From Guyanagaster necrorhizus (Eukaryota; Basidiomycota; Agaricomycetes; Agaricales; Physalacriaceae): a stretch of 64,000 nt of DNA. How positions within the stretch are numbered: the first letter of the stretch is position 1; every line of letters starts with the position of its first letter. Below, one piece after another: positions 45,755 through 59,099 of this stretch. The notes beneath the pieces were generated by a model. It saw only the letters and a list, made by a program, of their open reading frames with translations, had not been told where the DNA came from and did no database searches. A program made the position numbers and the translations under genes. The stretch spans positions 124,001 through 188,000 of the forward strand of contig NW_025064933.1 in assembly GCF_019112545.1 (NCBI RefSeq). Direction: 5' to 3'.

Positions 45755-46300
45755 TTAAACATTGCTAGAAAATGAAGGATAATATAAGATTACCTCCATG
45801 CCATAGGGGACAAACGAAACGATCAGAGCTTTCTTCAAATCGTCAACGGAGAAAATCTTCACAGTATCGCTCGGCTCCTTTCCAAGCAGTCGCTCCAGGA
45901 TCTTCGGTTTCTCTCGCACGTATAAATATTGTTTGGTTAGGATTCGACGTCGTGTCCTGCCAACGATTACGGGAATCACCTCCATGCCCGTCCCATCCAT
46001 GGAAGACCTCTCCAATCCCTACGATTCTAGCAAGAGATAAGTGCAAGGATACCGAGCCATGCATAGAAGTATTATCAAAGCATGTCATCCCCCATGAACG
46101 GCACTTGTCAGTTCCTGTGACGAGGAAGAGCGCACCATTGCGTATCTCCCGGCCCTGGCCATTGAAGAGCGCATACCAGCATTGCGCTTTGCATACTCGT
46201 GAAGGCGACCAGAGTTGGGGTCAGAACAAACGTAACATACAACCAAAGAACGATTATCGAAGTGTCAAGTTTGCATAGAAAATGAATATTCATACATGTC
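45755..46300 (-). pseudogene. fragment of an Agaricomycete protein family of unknown function
   Basis: On the minus strand from about 46200 the frame reads WYALFNGQGREIRNGALF, VTGTDKCRSWGMTCFDN, SVSLHLSLARIVGIGEVFHG and RWQDTTSNPNQTIFIRA. A different frame then gives EKPKILERLLGKEPSDTVKI and SVDDLKKALIVSFVPYG before a stop at 45755. The SLYLVTGxDKxxSWG-like motif and the RWQTxxSxPNQTxFxRG-like motif recur, as I recall, in a large uncharacterised Agaricomycete family. Only part of that protein is here, about 100 bp to the right of the retroelement. The frame change may be an intron (a GT lies close by) or a lesion. No N-terminal part was found. Treated as a probable remnant. Confidence 0.4.
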
Positions 46301-47158
46301 ACGTCTTTGCAGCAGGACGACCATTGTGTTGTTTATTCTTGATTTACCTCAGGCTTGGGGTCGGCTCATCACACAGTCCCAGAATTTCGCTTATAGTTGT
46401 ATGTGTCGTGACGGTCCCCTGAATGCGCCTTCTACGTGGAAGTGACCAGAATTTTCATCTCTCGTCTACCGAAAGCTGAAGAGCCCTCCCTTTACGTCTG
46501 ACCGGCGACTGAACTGACTAGAAACGATCCGCAGTCCAATAGCAAGTCACACGGTGGTTGACACGTCCTTCTTTCGACCCTCGTGTGCGACACCCTTATT
46601 GTCGAGGACAGGAATAAATATGAAGCAGAAGGTCTGTGGAGCTTCTTCAAGTCAAATGTGACCTGCCAGGTGCTATCTAATTGGGAATAGTATTTATCAC
46701 TAGTGGATCCTCACAGAACTCCACAATAAGATATCGAGACTACAAAAGCGGGCTCTGCTGGGCCTTCGACTAAAACGTAGACTTGGCCGTGACCGTTGGC
46801 AGTTCCTAAACTTCTGCTGCGCCTTGATCCCAATTCACCTGCGTATTCGAATGCGCAGTCGTGTCTTTATTTATCACGTCGGTCAATAGAGAGGCTTTGA
46901 AATTTAAGAGAGGAAGATCAGTACATAATTACTGAGAATCAGCCCTGTCTTCGATTTTGATTCTTTACGGTTCTCTCAGCTTATGCGGCCCACTGCCCTC
47001 CGACTGTACTTTGTCATTTCTAGTGCCTCCGGTGTACGCCCACGACCAATGCCCCGCAGCTGAATGAATGTGTTTAGAGTTCCTGCCGGGGAGCCTGATC
47101 GTGACTACCTGGAAAGTCGAAGTGACCGCATGGACAAGGTTCTCAGGTCGCCCTTAAA
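46301..47158. other. intergenic region, no supported gene
   Basis: About 0.86 kb of unique-looking sequence with only short frames. No TATA-linked or spliced gene was found. Confidence 0.4.
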
Positions 47159-47218
47159 GAGGTTCGCTCTTTTTGAATCTGTAACTACTTACGAACTCTT
47201 GGTAGATTTTACCGTGAC
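47159..47218 (+). repeat. diverged duplicate of a transporter intron-exon junction
   Basis: By eye 49 of 60 bases match the reverse complement of 49481-49540, which covers an intron and the start of the exon encoding FYRVGGNTRIAG in the neighbouring transporter gene. It lies just past that gene's 3' end, in opposite orientation to it. Because intron sequence is included, it is a DNA-level duplication and not a retrocopy. Confidence 0.6.
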
Positions 47219-47471
47219 ATATGCCGTCGCTGGATCTGACGGGTTGTAAATTCAGTGAATAGTTAGTGGTCTGAGAGTCAACGTTTCAACAAGTCGGTCA
47301 GCAACCGATTGAAAATCCTGTTATTCGACGAGAATGTGTGGTTATTTATGCTATATATATATATGGGAAAACAGGAACGATAAAATAATTCTGTGTGATG
47401 ATCATGCACTTGCTTGTATCGTACAATCATTGAAGACGAAGAAAAATCTAAGAAATATATGTCTATACGGA

Positions 47472-50400
47472 TCATTGCCTTGTAGCCAACGCAGCTAGCA
47501 AAATGTCATAGTCGATTTTCGCCGCTAGCAATTAACATGCATGAGCGTCGTAATCTCCCCGAGATGAAAGGGTAGCTTACATTTTAAGATCGCCTCGACG
47601 AACTGCTTCGCAAAGATAGGCTTCTCTTCCTGCATCCGTCCCAGTGCCTCCCGACTCAACTTCCACAACACCACATCCCTCTCCACAACCATAGTCGCAT
47701 TGCGTGGCATATTCGACAGAGCTGAGAGTTCACCTGCAACAGTCCCTGATACCATGGATTCCTCAATGTGCGGAGGATGGGTGTAGGTCTCGTTTTTATG
47801 AGACGATCTCTCCAGACCCGAATTCGAACCCCATGACTCAAATGCATATGAAGCCCTCAGAACGCCTTTTTCAATGATATACAACCCATCTGCTGGGTCA
47901 TTTTGTCGCCATAAAACATGTCCGGCGGGGTGGCATACGCGAGAAAGGTACGCAGGGAGCGGAGTGAGGTCGAGACTTGTGTACGACGACAGCGCACGAG
48001 ACAGTGTGAGCAAAGGTTCGCGTAGGGATTGATTGGGTGGAGGCGTCAGACGACCATGGTCACGTCCAGACACGGGTTCTCTAGAAAGTCTGGGCGGGGT
48101 GCCTCCGAGAGAAAACGAAGGGATTGATGCTTGATCAAGGCTGGGTGGCGTCGAGGGGTACATTTCTACAAGAATGAGTGAATTCAGCCATTGGCACAGA
48201 TGCGTGTACAACGTGAACTCTACCATTTGCAATCGTACGAGAACCTGCGTCGTATAGGTGCACGATTCTCGGAGACCCGAGCATGTTAAGACCTAAGCCA
48301 CGTTCGTTGTAGGCCTCGACGTCGGCGTCTTGTCGGCCCGGAAGTACTAAATCATTTTCGTAAGGCCAGCAAAATCTGGGACGAAGGAAGCGCCATACGA
48401 AAGGGAACACTTCGAGCAACCTTTTGAGCCTTAAACCAGGCTTTTAGATACGCGTTCTCGGTCCCTAAGAGAGGGATTAGCACTTGTTGCCAAGAGATGA
48501 CAATTCGGAGTCGACTTACATTCCATGGCATCTCCGAAAGTATCAAACACTTCCACCAGTGAACCTATACCAGCCTCCACAACCCCAGGAGCATCCTCTG
48601 ATTCCGCTTCATCTCCAAAGAAAACATCGAGCGCCTTTCCCACAGGTCCTTCCCCCCTCCTAACACCACACATTACTAAACATACCCCCCTCTTCTCCAA
48701 CATTCTCCGGACCCGTACAAGTCCCTCGATGGCACTCATGTCAACCCCTGCCACATGAGTAAGGTCTAGCACAAGGAAACGTATCCCCGGTGCTTCGACC
48801 CTGCCCCTCGTACTCCCATACCCATCATCCTTCTCGAACGTATCTCCCAGTACTCTTCTCACGCCCTCTTCGACTTCTGTCACGTTCCCAAAGAACATGA
48901 AACCACCTAATCGCATAACACACGTTTGCTTTCCAGACACCTCTCTGATATATGCTCTTTGCACACTCGGCCTTCTCACTGTTGACGGTGCAGTCGAACC
49001 GGTATGTAACGCGCGAATGACACTCTGTCGGGATGTTTGAATAACGAAGAAAAGGCCTGAAAATCGGATTTAGTAGAGTCAGCCGTCAGACGAGAGAAGT
49101 AACGTACAGCACACAATAATGCCGAGCAGAACCCCAATAACAAAGTCCCACACCGTCATACAAACCATGATACTAATGATCGTGATGTACTCGGACCTGA
49201 AAGACATTGATGTGATCAGGGATCGAAAAGGAAGAACAGTGGATATTCAATTACCGGCTCACGCGTCCTCTGGTATCCCATATAGCTTCCTTGACCAGAT
49301 CGATACCGAGGACGAATATCAATGCTCCGACCACCATAACCGCTACCAAATTGTGCTTAGCGCGATTTGGGGTGAGAGATTTGATCACTCACGAATGTAT
49401 CCGACGAACCCTGTACCAATAGCCAATAGAATGGCAGTAGCAGCCGCAAGGAGAAGTCCGGCGATGCGAGTGTTGCCTCCGACACGGTAGAATCTACCAA
49501 GAGTCCGCAAGTAGTCACAGATTCACACAGAACGAACACTCACAGGAGCGTGTTCACGTAAACAAGGTAGTTGGGCCTGAGGATGTATATCAGCGAAGAT
49601 ATTCCGAGAAAGAAAAACAGACGAACACAGTCCCTATTAACCCAGCAAAGAGATTAGAATAACCGTGTGCAACAAGTTCCTTGTTGGTGTCGATGTAGTC
49701 ATCGTTAAGGGATATGGCTGTTCTTTAAGGGTTCATAAAGTAGTCAGCGGGATGCATCAACGACTCACATAGCGCGGGCACATTAAGAGGAGGATGTAAG
49801 ATGTTAAAGAAGAGGCTAAACAAAAGTTAACCAAACAAGTGCACCTGACCGCGTGATGCCACTTACAGCGCGAATTGTGTCGGTAAGGTGTCCCATATTG
49901 GCTTGAAGCGTACTTGGGTGAAATCTGGGGAAAAGCTGAACGAGAATCTCAAAGCCGAGTAAATGACACCTACCAAAATATCCATAGAACTTGTACCATC
50001 CTGCGTCATTTCCGCCGTGTAAATCAAAGACCCATCCGTCTTTTCTCAAGACATCCATGGGTATGCCGGCGGCCAAGACCACTACGTAGAAGACGACAGG
50101 GATCACGATAAAGTCTGGTCACAGGTATGTCGTCTCAGCGTCTCCGCAGTCATCTGACAAGGAGGTACTCACAACCGACGAAAATGCCGGAGTTAGCTTC
50201 GCCATCGCCACCTTTGCGAAGTTTCCCGTAAAGCCACATTGCCACTCGCAAGAAAATTGCAAGAAACAAGGGCACTCCCCATAAACTGATGTTGTGCAGA
50301 GAAGTGAACATATGAGGAAGGGGAGTGGACGTTGAAGTGGATGTCAGGGAAAGAGAGACTTCGAGCCTAGACGAGATGGTCGCATACAGTTCCATATGCA

Positions 50401-51238
50401 GAAGCACGTAAGAACGCACCCTGTTTCGATTAGAAAGGCACCCACGCCTCCAATACATCTGAACATGGGATCAGTATGGGAACAATGATTTTTAGGCAGT
50501 TAAAAAAAATTACCCGACGAGGATATGTCTCGGGAAGAAACCAATCAGGGTACCGAGCTTCAGGTATCCGAGTAGAAAGAAAGCGATTCCGGTCAATATG
50601 GAGCTTAGGGCATAAGACACCAGAGTCGTTGCTAAAATTTCGGTAGGCGACTCGAGATCTGCCGAAATTGACAGCGCGATCATGTGAAAGAAGGGCTGAA
50701 CGGGGATCGTCAACTGGGGCAAAGAAACGGGGCGAAGGCGACTTACGACCACTTCAATCATCATGCTACCGTTGGCGCCTGCGAACTGACTCGCGCCAAG
50801 TGTATAAGTTAATTGAGCGGTCAATGTCGAAAGGAAAAACATGGATACGCCTAAAGGCGCCATCTTGTAGTCGTCGAAGACGCCTGAAGCAGGGAATATA
50901 ATCATTCCATCTAAATATCGCGGTGAGTGGGTGCAGAAGTTGTATACACAAAAGTACCAACACGAGACACCGTCAAGGACGTTGAGAAGGCTCCCCAGAA
51001 TGACGGCCGGGATGCTTTTGAGGGACGTCCTGATGGTGTCAAGCAGACATACAAGGACACGAGGTTTTCCTTGGGGTGTACGACTAGGTGTTTTTGGAAT
51101 TGAATCACGGCGAGACTGTGCAGCGGGGGAGAGAAGAGCAGTTGTCTCAGTAGGAGAGGTCGGAGGAGATGGCGTGTAGGTTAAGTCAACCTCCTCTTCA
51201 TTGCTTGAAAGCTGCACTGTATTCGCGCGAATGGACAT
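47472..51238 (-). CDS. SulP-family transporter with STAS and cyclic-nucleotide-binding-like domains (VSB1-like)
   Basis: A multi-exon gene starts at MSIRANTVQLSSNEE. A Ser/Thr-rich N-tail (about 80 aa) precedes the SulP core: AVILGSLLNVLDGVSCWYF, FFLSTLTAQLTYTLGASQFAG, FFLLGYLKLGTLIGFFPRH, GGVGAFLIET, IVIPVVFYVVVLAAGIPMDV, AHGYSNLFAGLIGTVPNYLV, GNTRIAGLLLAAATAILLA and VWDFVIGVLLGII. A STAS domain follows (GIRFLVLDLTHVAGVDMSAI, about 48.9-48.5 kb). A cNMP-binding-like domain comes last (SRVCHPAGHVLWRQNDPADG, YIIEKGVLRASY, SGTVAGELSALSN, about 48.0-47.6 kb), and the end is ILLAALATRQ. The same arrangement occurs in yeast YGR125W/Vsb1, a vacuolar basic amino acid transporter, so a vacuolar location is inferred. 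About a dozen short introns are needed; the last (47525-47577) is well supported. Confidence 0.85.
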
Positions 51239-52296
51239 TTTTGTGTGAGCAACTGAAGGAACAGAGGAGGGAACAGGGAGTAACCTTTAAATATTAAAAA
51301 AAGAATCAAACGTTAGCGGTGGTCTTGGGAGCAGCTTCTATTACCCTCACCCTGCGCGTGAAATAGACGACTCGTTATTCAACGACATTATGACCTGAGA
51401 ACTCGTGCACGCGCACGTTTGCCGGCAGGTGATAATAAAACGAATATAAAACTGGACAGTATATGGCTAGACGAAGGTGATGAATCGAACGCTCTGCAAA
51501 GAGGAGTTAGTGAGCACGTTTGAAAAGCGAAAATTGGCAGGACGTGCATGTAGTATACCTGGCGACGCACCGCGTTCATTCCAGGTAAAAGTACGAAAAG
51601 TACCCCCAGAAGATAAGTTATCTCTGCGACGGGTGAGATGACGGGAATAACCAACAGGGGTGTCCTCACTTGCAATCGATTATGATGTCATTCCGCACCC
51701 CACTCAGGAAATGGAACCAAAGCATCCTTCCTTGGTCTAAGTGTTGGTGAAACAAAGTCAGACTCAGATTTTAGCAAGGAATGACTGGGAAGAGAGATGA
51801 TAAGGGGTGACAGTAAATGTCCTGTTTGGGACAAGTTTAGTATGACCAAATGGCGCAAATTGTAAATATATTCGAATTCCGCGATATTAGGTCTTTCATG
51901 CAAGACAGCCGAGCACTCATGAAGTGAATTTCCGAATGCCCTTCTCATCCTCAGAACGAACAGAATAAAGGAATGGTACTTGTAGATACAACCCAACTTC
52001 ACGTCTCCGCTGCGAGTGTGCTACCCTTTTGTGTGTCGACTCTGGCATGTGCGCGTGGGACACGAGTGGTGGGCTGTCGAGCCAGCCCGGGGCGTGATGA
52101 CGTTGACAGGACTGAGGTATGTAGGAACGTCGAGAGCCCTGGGTGGTATCCTTCAGCAGTTCAACTTTATTCTCTGCTTCCGGCAAGCCAGCCTGGAATA
52201 CCGCTGGCCGAAATTTCTGAGAAAAATACAATGTCACACTGTCACGTCTATACTTGCCGTAGGGTCCTGCCGTCATTGTCTGCATTGCCGTTCACG
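51239..52296. other. divergent intergenic region
   Basis: About 1.06 kb between the transporter (-) and CFIm25 (+) start codons, so it should hold both promoters. Short frames on both strands (for example 51388-51675 - and 51917-52285 -) show no family resemblance. Confidence 0.45.
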
Positions 52297-53110
<814 letters not shown>

Positions 53111-53927
53111 GTGTATGCGCACCGTCCTTCGTTGCTTTGCCGCCGTAGCCCTATCTGTAAAAGCTACTTTTGTGTTGCTCTCCTGGTCTGTAGAAGTTTT
53201 GTAATCTGGAAATTATCAGGTACCATGTTGCGCTAATATAACCCTATGCTTAGCCTTTGCGTGAAATGAGAGGTCCATCTACCTAAGTGGAAGAGTTTTT
53301 GCCGCGCCACACATCGCCACAGACTCTTGTTGAACTCATTGCCGTGCCTTATCCTTTCACGATGCGTCAAGTCCTTGATCCTGGTTACTGAGTATTTCTA
53401 GTATTGTCACCATTATTTGTCCTCATATCTGACCTTGCGACAGGACAGATTTTCTACAGATTTGCCCAACTCGGACAAAAACTGTTTTCTCACATCCTCT
53501 ACGTTATCCCTTCACTCAAGCTTCAAGAATCGTCATTTGCTGACCACGGAATGATAAGGTCTTTTTCATTCGTGCCTCGAGGATCGAATGCTGACTTGAG
53601 CACTACCTAAAGGCTTCAGCTCTGGGTTGTCTTTGGTCGTGCTTAGGCTTGATTCTACCCTTTGTCCGCGATGTCTTGGATACAGTTACGCGGGTCATCC
53701 AGTCAGTAATTCACGTAAATCATACTGTAGGGTTTTTGACTTTTTTGACCAGTCAAGGGGTCCGAATCGGGGTGCCGGTCTAAGCTATGATCCTGCCACC
53801 CAAACATTGTTGTTTTACCACGTGAGACACGCCTATTCGACTATTTAAAAGACTCTCCCTTCCCTCTCCTTTCGTGTTTCATTTCCTCCAGCCTGTGTTG
53901 AACGCAGACTTTCTTTCTTTTACCGAC
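53111..53927. other. intergenic region
   Basis: About 0.8 kb without a supported gene. A TATTTAAAAG element at about 53842-53851 lies about 80 bp upstream of the next ATG and is a likely TATA box. Confidence 0.45.
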
Positions 53928-55603
53928 ATGGGTGCTTCGACGATACCTTCCCTCTTCCCCAGGGTCTGGAACATGTCCGTTCCTCACAGCTCTGCGAGGT
54001 CCGTTGCAACTATCCGTCGACGAAGCAACGCTATCGAGACGACGTTCCAATTCGACTCTACCAGTTCGACGAGTAATTTGCTCAAGTTTGATAGTCCCGT
54101 TGCCATGAGAGTTGCGGTCACTGCGTAAGTTGCTATCCTGTCTTGATTGTCATGGAGCTCACGGTTGTTGTCAGACCTCTCAACGGACCCACATCCTCCG
54201 GACCCAACGACATGCCAATTCTACCCGACGGCAGGGTTCTTCGACTGCCACAACGACCTGTTGAGACGCCCCGCACCTACTCGAATTCCTATAGCCTCTG
54301 GATGCCACCTAATGCCACGACGACTATCACCATTATTGAACACGGTTCGACGGATGAGGAGGACTTTCCACCTTCACGTTTACTCTCTGTGTCGTCCATC
54401 CCCGAACATGAAGTGCCACCATCGCCGGAACGTGTCTTTACCTCCGCGGATGCGCATGAGTCTGTGACGAGCATCAACTGCCACTTGCAAACACGATCGT
54501 TCTACCCCATCGACCCGGCACACAAGAGGGCGACTCTTCTGAACCTAGTAGAAGCCACCATACGCCCCTTAACGCCCGTCCCCGCCGAAGACGACTCTGA
54601 CCATGAAGACGTTTCGTACTTGCTATCTCTGGTGCCGCCTAGTCCTACCAACACCACCACTGGTACTTTCGACGATGATGAGTCTGATGATGAGTACTTG
54701 GATGATTCCGCCGGTCTTGGACCTCCTTCTATGGCCGCTCCATTCTTCACGTATCCGGTATGCAACAACGGCGATAGCTCAGGTGAAGAAGGCTGGGACG
54801 TTGATGATGAAGACGAACAAGGTTTAGCAAGAGGGCGCGCCCTTTTTGTTGGTCGAGTCCTGAATTTCGAGGATACTCGCCCTGGAACCCCTCTGAGGTC
54901 ATTTTTGGATATGTCGACTGAGGATTCGGACGAGGATGATTCGGACGAATATCCTTGTAATGCTCTCATATTCGATGATGAGTTTACGGTGGATCAAATC
55001 TATCGGGATCGACGGACTCCAGATCTCAGGGAGTCAGTGCTCGACAGGACTGACAGGGCATCTCAATCCCAAGTCGAATCTCTGAGCCGGCGGTCATCGG
55101 AATCCGGCTCGCGCACAGGACGCGATAGCCAAGTTCTGCTTGATGACGTCTTCAATCCTGACGTTACAATGGATCTTTTCTCTCACCCCGAACCGGAAGA
55201 GCACCCGTACGCCCTCATGGTCTCGTCCACGCAGCGGTTCTACGAGTGTGATAATCCGAATCACATCCCCCACCTTCGGTACGAGCATTGCTGCACGAAT
55301 TCTGTCCACCCGTACCAACACCCCTCGTTCGCGCCGTTTTTGCCGTTTCTATCGATAAGCCGACCTCGGTCGTCCGCTTCCTCGCTGCTTCCGAAGAGGA
55401 GCACGCGCAGCGCTGCGGGTAAGATTGTTCATGGTCTCACGAAGAGCCTGCGCGGCGCTTTCGCGAAGGTTCCCAGCAACGCCGGAAGCAGGGACGCGAA
55501 GGGGAAGAAGAGAATGAGGACGCCTGATTTTGAAGTTCCGAACGGCTCCTCGTCGACCTCTCTTCTCTCGCCTTTCCGTCTTAAGAGAGCAAAGAAGTTC
55601 TAA
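53928..55603 (+). CDS. acidic low-complexity protein of unknown function
   Basis: Two exons (53928-54124 and 54175-55603) give 541 aa. The intron has a GTAAGT donor and a TTGTCAG acceptor. The protein is Ser/Pro/Asp/Glu-rich with acidic clusters (DDDESDDEYLDD, EDSDEDDSDEYP) and ends in a basic tail (KGKKRMRTPDF, FRLKRAKKF) that could serve as a nuclear localisation signal. A short His/Cys segment (FYECDNPNHIPHLRYEHCC) could bind metal. No known domain was recognised. A Met 18 codons upstream (53874) is an alternative start. Function unknown. Confidence 0.65.
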
Positions 55604-56059
55604 AAATGCTGCAATGTTCTTCTATGCTTTATATATGCGGTATGTAGATAAGTCTGGTACCTAACTTTCTTAGTTTCCGAGCCATTTCTCTATTGTATGA
55701 TTAACGTCCATTTACATCACTCATTCGACCATTAATATGCATACTCCTAAAGTGTATACTACTATTATCTTCCGGCCATGACATGTGCGCCGCGGTGTCA
55801 CGTGGTGGCTGGTTGAGTTTGTTCTGGAACTTGGAAGACGCCGAAGAGCGACCAACGGCAACCAACGCTCACTCTAATTGCTTGTATCCTTACTGCCTTT
55901 TTACTAAAGTTCAGCGAGGATTCCTCTTCTGTACATGTTTCGATCCTGCGGTCCTGGAATTTCCTCATTTCTCTGCCAACAGCCCAGATACAGCGACGAC
56001 TTGCTATTTCTTGACCTCGCACCTCTCGACTTGTACAAATTACTCCAAGGCTAACAGGG

Positions 56060-56760
56060 AAGCCTACCAACCCATCGTTTCCTTCCGTAAGAGAGCCTAC
56101 ACTCTCAATAAATTGCCACATTCCGAGACCTGCAAACAGAGCTTGGAATCTTGATATCGGGGATCAAGTGCCATTCAGGTTTTTTCCGAGCGCGATGCTG
56201 TGAAATACGAGGACTCGGATTTGGATTTGTACGTCAATCATAGTCAGTGCTACGAGGTCAAAGCGTTCCCTACTCCAGGCTGGGTACGTACCACTTTCGA
56301 CCGCGGGGGGTCCCAGTCGGAGAGTTTTGAAGCTAACGCTGCCCATGGCGATTGGCTGATGCACTTCATTGTCTTTACGCTCCCACCTGGTCGTACTCCA
56401 ACCCCGCGATTGCAGGGGGTAGAAGATCCAGCTGATCATCTCGAAGTACTCACCAGCTGACGTGATCCCGCACTTCCGCTCTAGTGAGCTCTCTGAGTCA
56501 AACAGCGGGTTTCCACCCCTCAGGACGTTCTAAGACAAAATTTCATAGCTTGTGTCATGAATTTTTATCACTCACTCGCACGCCTACTCATTGTACGCTC
56601 GGGCTACGTTCCGTTCCAAGCCGGGCGAATAAGGCCCGCGACGTCACAGCTCGAAAGAAATATCATGACCGTGGGGTGGCTCCGGACGATCCTGCTATTG
56701 AGTTACATGATATTTTAGGACGAGTCGGGGATAAGTGTTGTTGGGACGATCTCCTTTTGG
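56060..56760 (+). pseudogene. relic of a nucleotidyltransferase-like orphan gene
   Basis: Blocks of an Agaricomycete nucleotidyltransferase-like family appear in order in different frames: VSFRKRAYTLNKL (about 56075), FRDLQTELGILISG (about 56120), SSAIQVFSERD then YEDSDLDLYVNHSQCYEV (about 56165-56260), RKIQLIISKYSPADVI (about 56420) and NFYHSLARLLIVRSGYVPFQ (about 56560). Between LISG and SSAIQV a single extra A in TCGGGGATCAAG breaks the frame, which an intron cannot explain. The SDLDLYV motif with its Asp pair resembles nucleotidyltransferase active sites. The family's role is unknown to me. The start and end of the relic are not clear. Confidence 0.5.
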
Positions 56761-57352
56761 CAAGTATGTATTCGCAATTCGGAGTACAGAGCGATTATTG
56801 AAGGTGGGTCCCGTTCCGTACGTTGAACTCTGCGTAGATGAGAAAGGAACGAAACTTTTGTTCATGATTAAGCATGTAGTATTTTCAAACTGGGCGGCAC
56901 AGAGGGGGTGATTGTGACGAAGGTTGGGTAGACCAGCATCGTCAAGACGTTTGACAAGGTATTTCAGAGTCTCAGACGAGGAGTCATCTAAGAGGATAGA
57001 GATCAGGCGGGGGAGAGACTGCATATTAAAGTACCACGTCGACGAGCTTGTGATTATAGCCGGGCGAGCCCGGCTTTACTATATACTCGCAGAACTCGCC
57101 AGTTCTTACAAAGCAACATGCATTAACAAGCAACAAACTGAACAGACCAACTTGTTGAAGAACAAAGACCTGGTGATACACAGATATGGTACGCTGATGA
57201 AACGCAGCATAAAGTTAACTCATACTATTATCACAGACACTCAGGTCTTGCATCTTTTTTAAACGTTTTCGAACGGAAATACACATGTTTCGTAATTCTG
57301 TGTTGGTTCTATAAGTATACGTCTGTAAGAATAGCCGACGCACTTACCAATA

Positions 57353-58375
57353 TCACGCCGAGTTAATCCATTTTACGACGTCCGATGCCCATTCCTCACC
57401 TTCGCCCGTGCTGAGCGCAAAAGAAACGCTGATGTGATTATGCCCCGCAGCGACAAACTTATCATATGTGAGGCCACGAGCCTCCAAAGCCAACTGGAAA
57501 CTTTTGAAGGCGTTGATCAACGAGTCAGGGTCTCGTTCCGAAATACCCAAGAGTAATCTAGGAAGAGAAGCTATCTTCTTCTCAGAGGCCGCCTGCAGCA
57601 GGCCGAGTGGTAGCTTTTCCTTTTGCTCGAAGCTACCGTAGTATTGCTCTACCGCGTCGGTCATGAACGAAGGCATATCTTCAAATGTGTATGCCCCAGC
57701 GAAGAGAACCGCGCCCTTAATTTTGGGATGTAAAGTGGCCGAGTACAACTCGGGGGTGATAAGAATCGTAAACACGTTCATGGCTCCGGCAGAGTGGCCC
57801 ATTACGAACAGAGCGTCGAGATCGGGCTCGGTAACTCCACTGAAAATGAGCTTCTCGGGGTTGTCGATGGTCCACTGCATGGCATCGCGTACATCCTGGG
57901 CTGCTCCAGGATGCTGGACGTCGGGGACGAGGCGGTAGTCAGGGATGATGGTTATGAAGCCCTTGTCTGCAAAGTACGATCCGAGGTTGCCGTATGAGAG
58001 ATCGGCTGGAGGGGGGAGGACACGAGCGCCGGTACTGAAGCCTCCTCCGTAGCAGAAGAACAGAAGAGGGCTCTTGGATGAGGCAGACGTAGCTGATGGG
58101 TAGTAGATATCAAGCTGATCGCAAGAGATGAAAATTGGGATTCAGCGAGTTTGGAGAGACATACTTTATGTCTTTCCGTCGCACCATACTGAAACGTTCT
58201 CTTGCTCGTTGCTAGAATCTTTTCTTTCTGAGCGTCGAGGAGCGGTAAGAAGATGCCCACAGCTGTCAAGATCATTGTCAACCGCAGTAGAACAGAAGCT
58301 GGATTCGATATCGAACATACTAGGGAACAAGATATCTGGAACGTCTCTCTGCTGGATTTCCGCTACCTTGTCCAT
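57353..58375 (-). CDS. alpha/beta hydrolase (esterase/lipase-like)
   Basis: Three exons (58375-58321, 58262-58165, 58114-57353) give 304 aa. The motifs are LLFFCYGGGFSTG (oxyanion loop, HGGG-like with Cys-Tyr in place of the usual His), ITIIPDYRLVPDVQHPGAAQ, nucleophile elbow FVMGHSAGAMN, an acid-residue region (LLLGISERDPDSL) and His in AAGHNHISVSFAL. It is related to the carboxylesterase/BD-FAE type that hydrolyses small esters. No signal peptide is seen. A TATAAAAGG box lies about 40 bp upstream. It is distinct from the HSL-type enzyme at 29.3-30.5 kb. Substrate unknown. Confidence 0.82.
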
Positions 58376-58410
58376 GGCTGGGATTTGTGAGATAACAGGG
58401 CACCCCGGGA

Positions 58411-58419
58411 CCTTTTATA
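58411..58419 (-). promoter_or_regulatory. TATA box of alpha/beta hydrolase gene
   Basis: Read on the minus strand this is TATAAAAGG, about 40 bp upstream of the ATG at 58375, a near-consensus TATA box. Confidence 0.65.
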
Positions 58420-59099
58420 CGGTTGGATTACCGGACTGACGGCAACCTTCCCATAGGGAGTTGGCATTTGAAGAATGGTTGAGCGCTGATACTTACAGCC
58501 CAGCATCCAATCGTATAATATCTAAGGAGTAAATGTACTTGGTACTTAGCCGTATAAGGCCATAGGCAGGCTATGTACGGAGTCTTGAGTGGCGTTCGAT
58601 CTGCCACGGCAAGTCCCGAATATGCCACAAGGTGCAGCCGGAATTCAAAGCATTTACATTTTCATTTTCTGGTTTATTGTCGACTTGAACTGTCGTGAAC
58701 GGGGATTTACTTGCCGTGAATTCAACGTGTGGCCGACAACGGGCTCAACGCGGACTTTGCGCGCTCTGGGTCAACTCTGGGTCTCTGCCCTGTAACCGAG
58801 CTGTCGACACTACCGGTCAGCACGGCACTGATGTTCCTGCAAATGTCTTGGAAACAACTGAGTGTCCTTTTTGTTTGTCGAGGACATGCTTGACGACCCG
58901 TGTCTGTGTCACGTTTCTGCGAATGTTGTCTTGCACCATCATCACGTACGTGCACTTGCTTGGGCCGTTTTTAGACCGTCAAAGTATGGCCATAGCGCTG
59001 TCGAAGCTTCATCAAAACTGGATCAATTGCCAAAAACGTTGATGACGCGGACACGAACAAAGTTTGTTTACCCGAGGTCGGTAGTTATATAAGGTGGCG
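58420..59099. other. divergent intergenic region
   Basis: About 0.7 kb with no supported gene. A TATATAAGG element at about 59085-59093 lies just upstream of the ATG at 59100. The closeness suggests a leader of only a few bases or a later true start, such as the Met at 59148. Confidence 0.4.
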
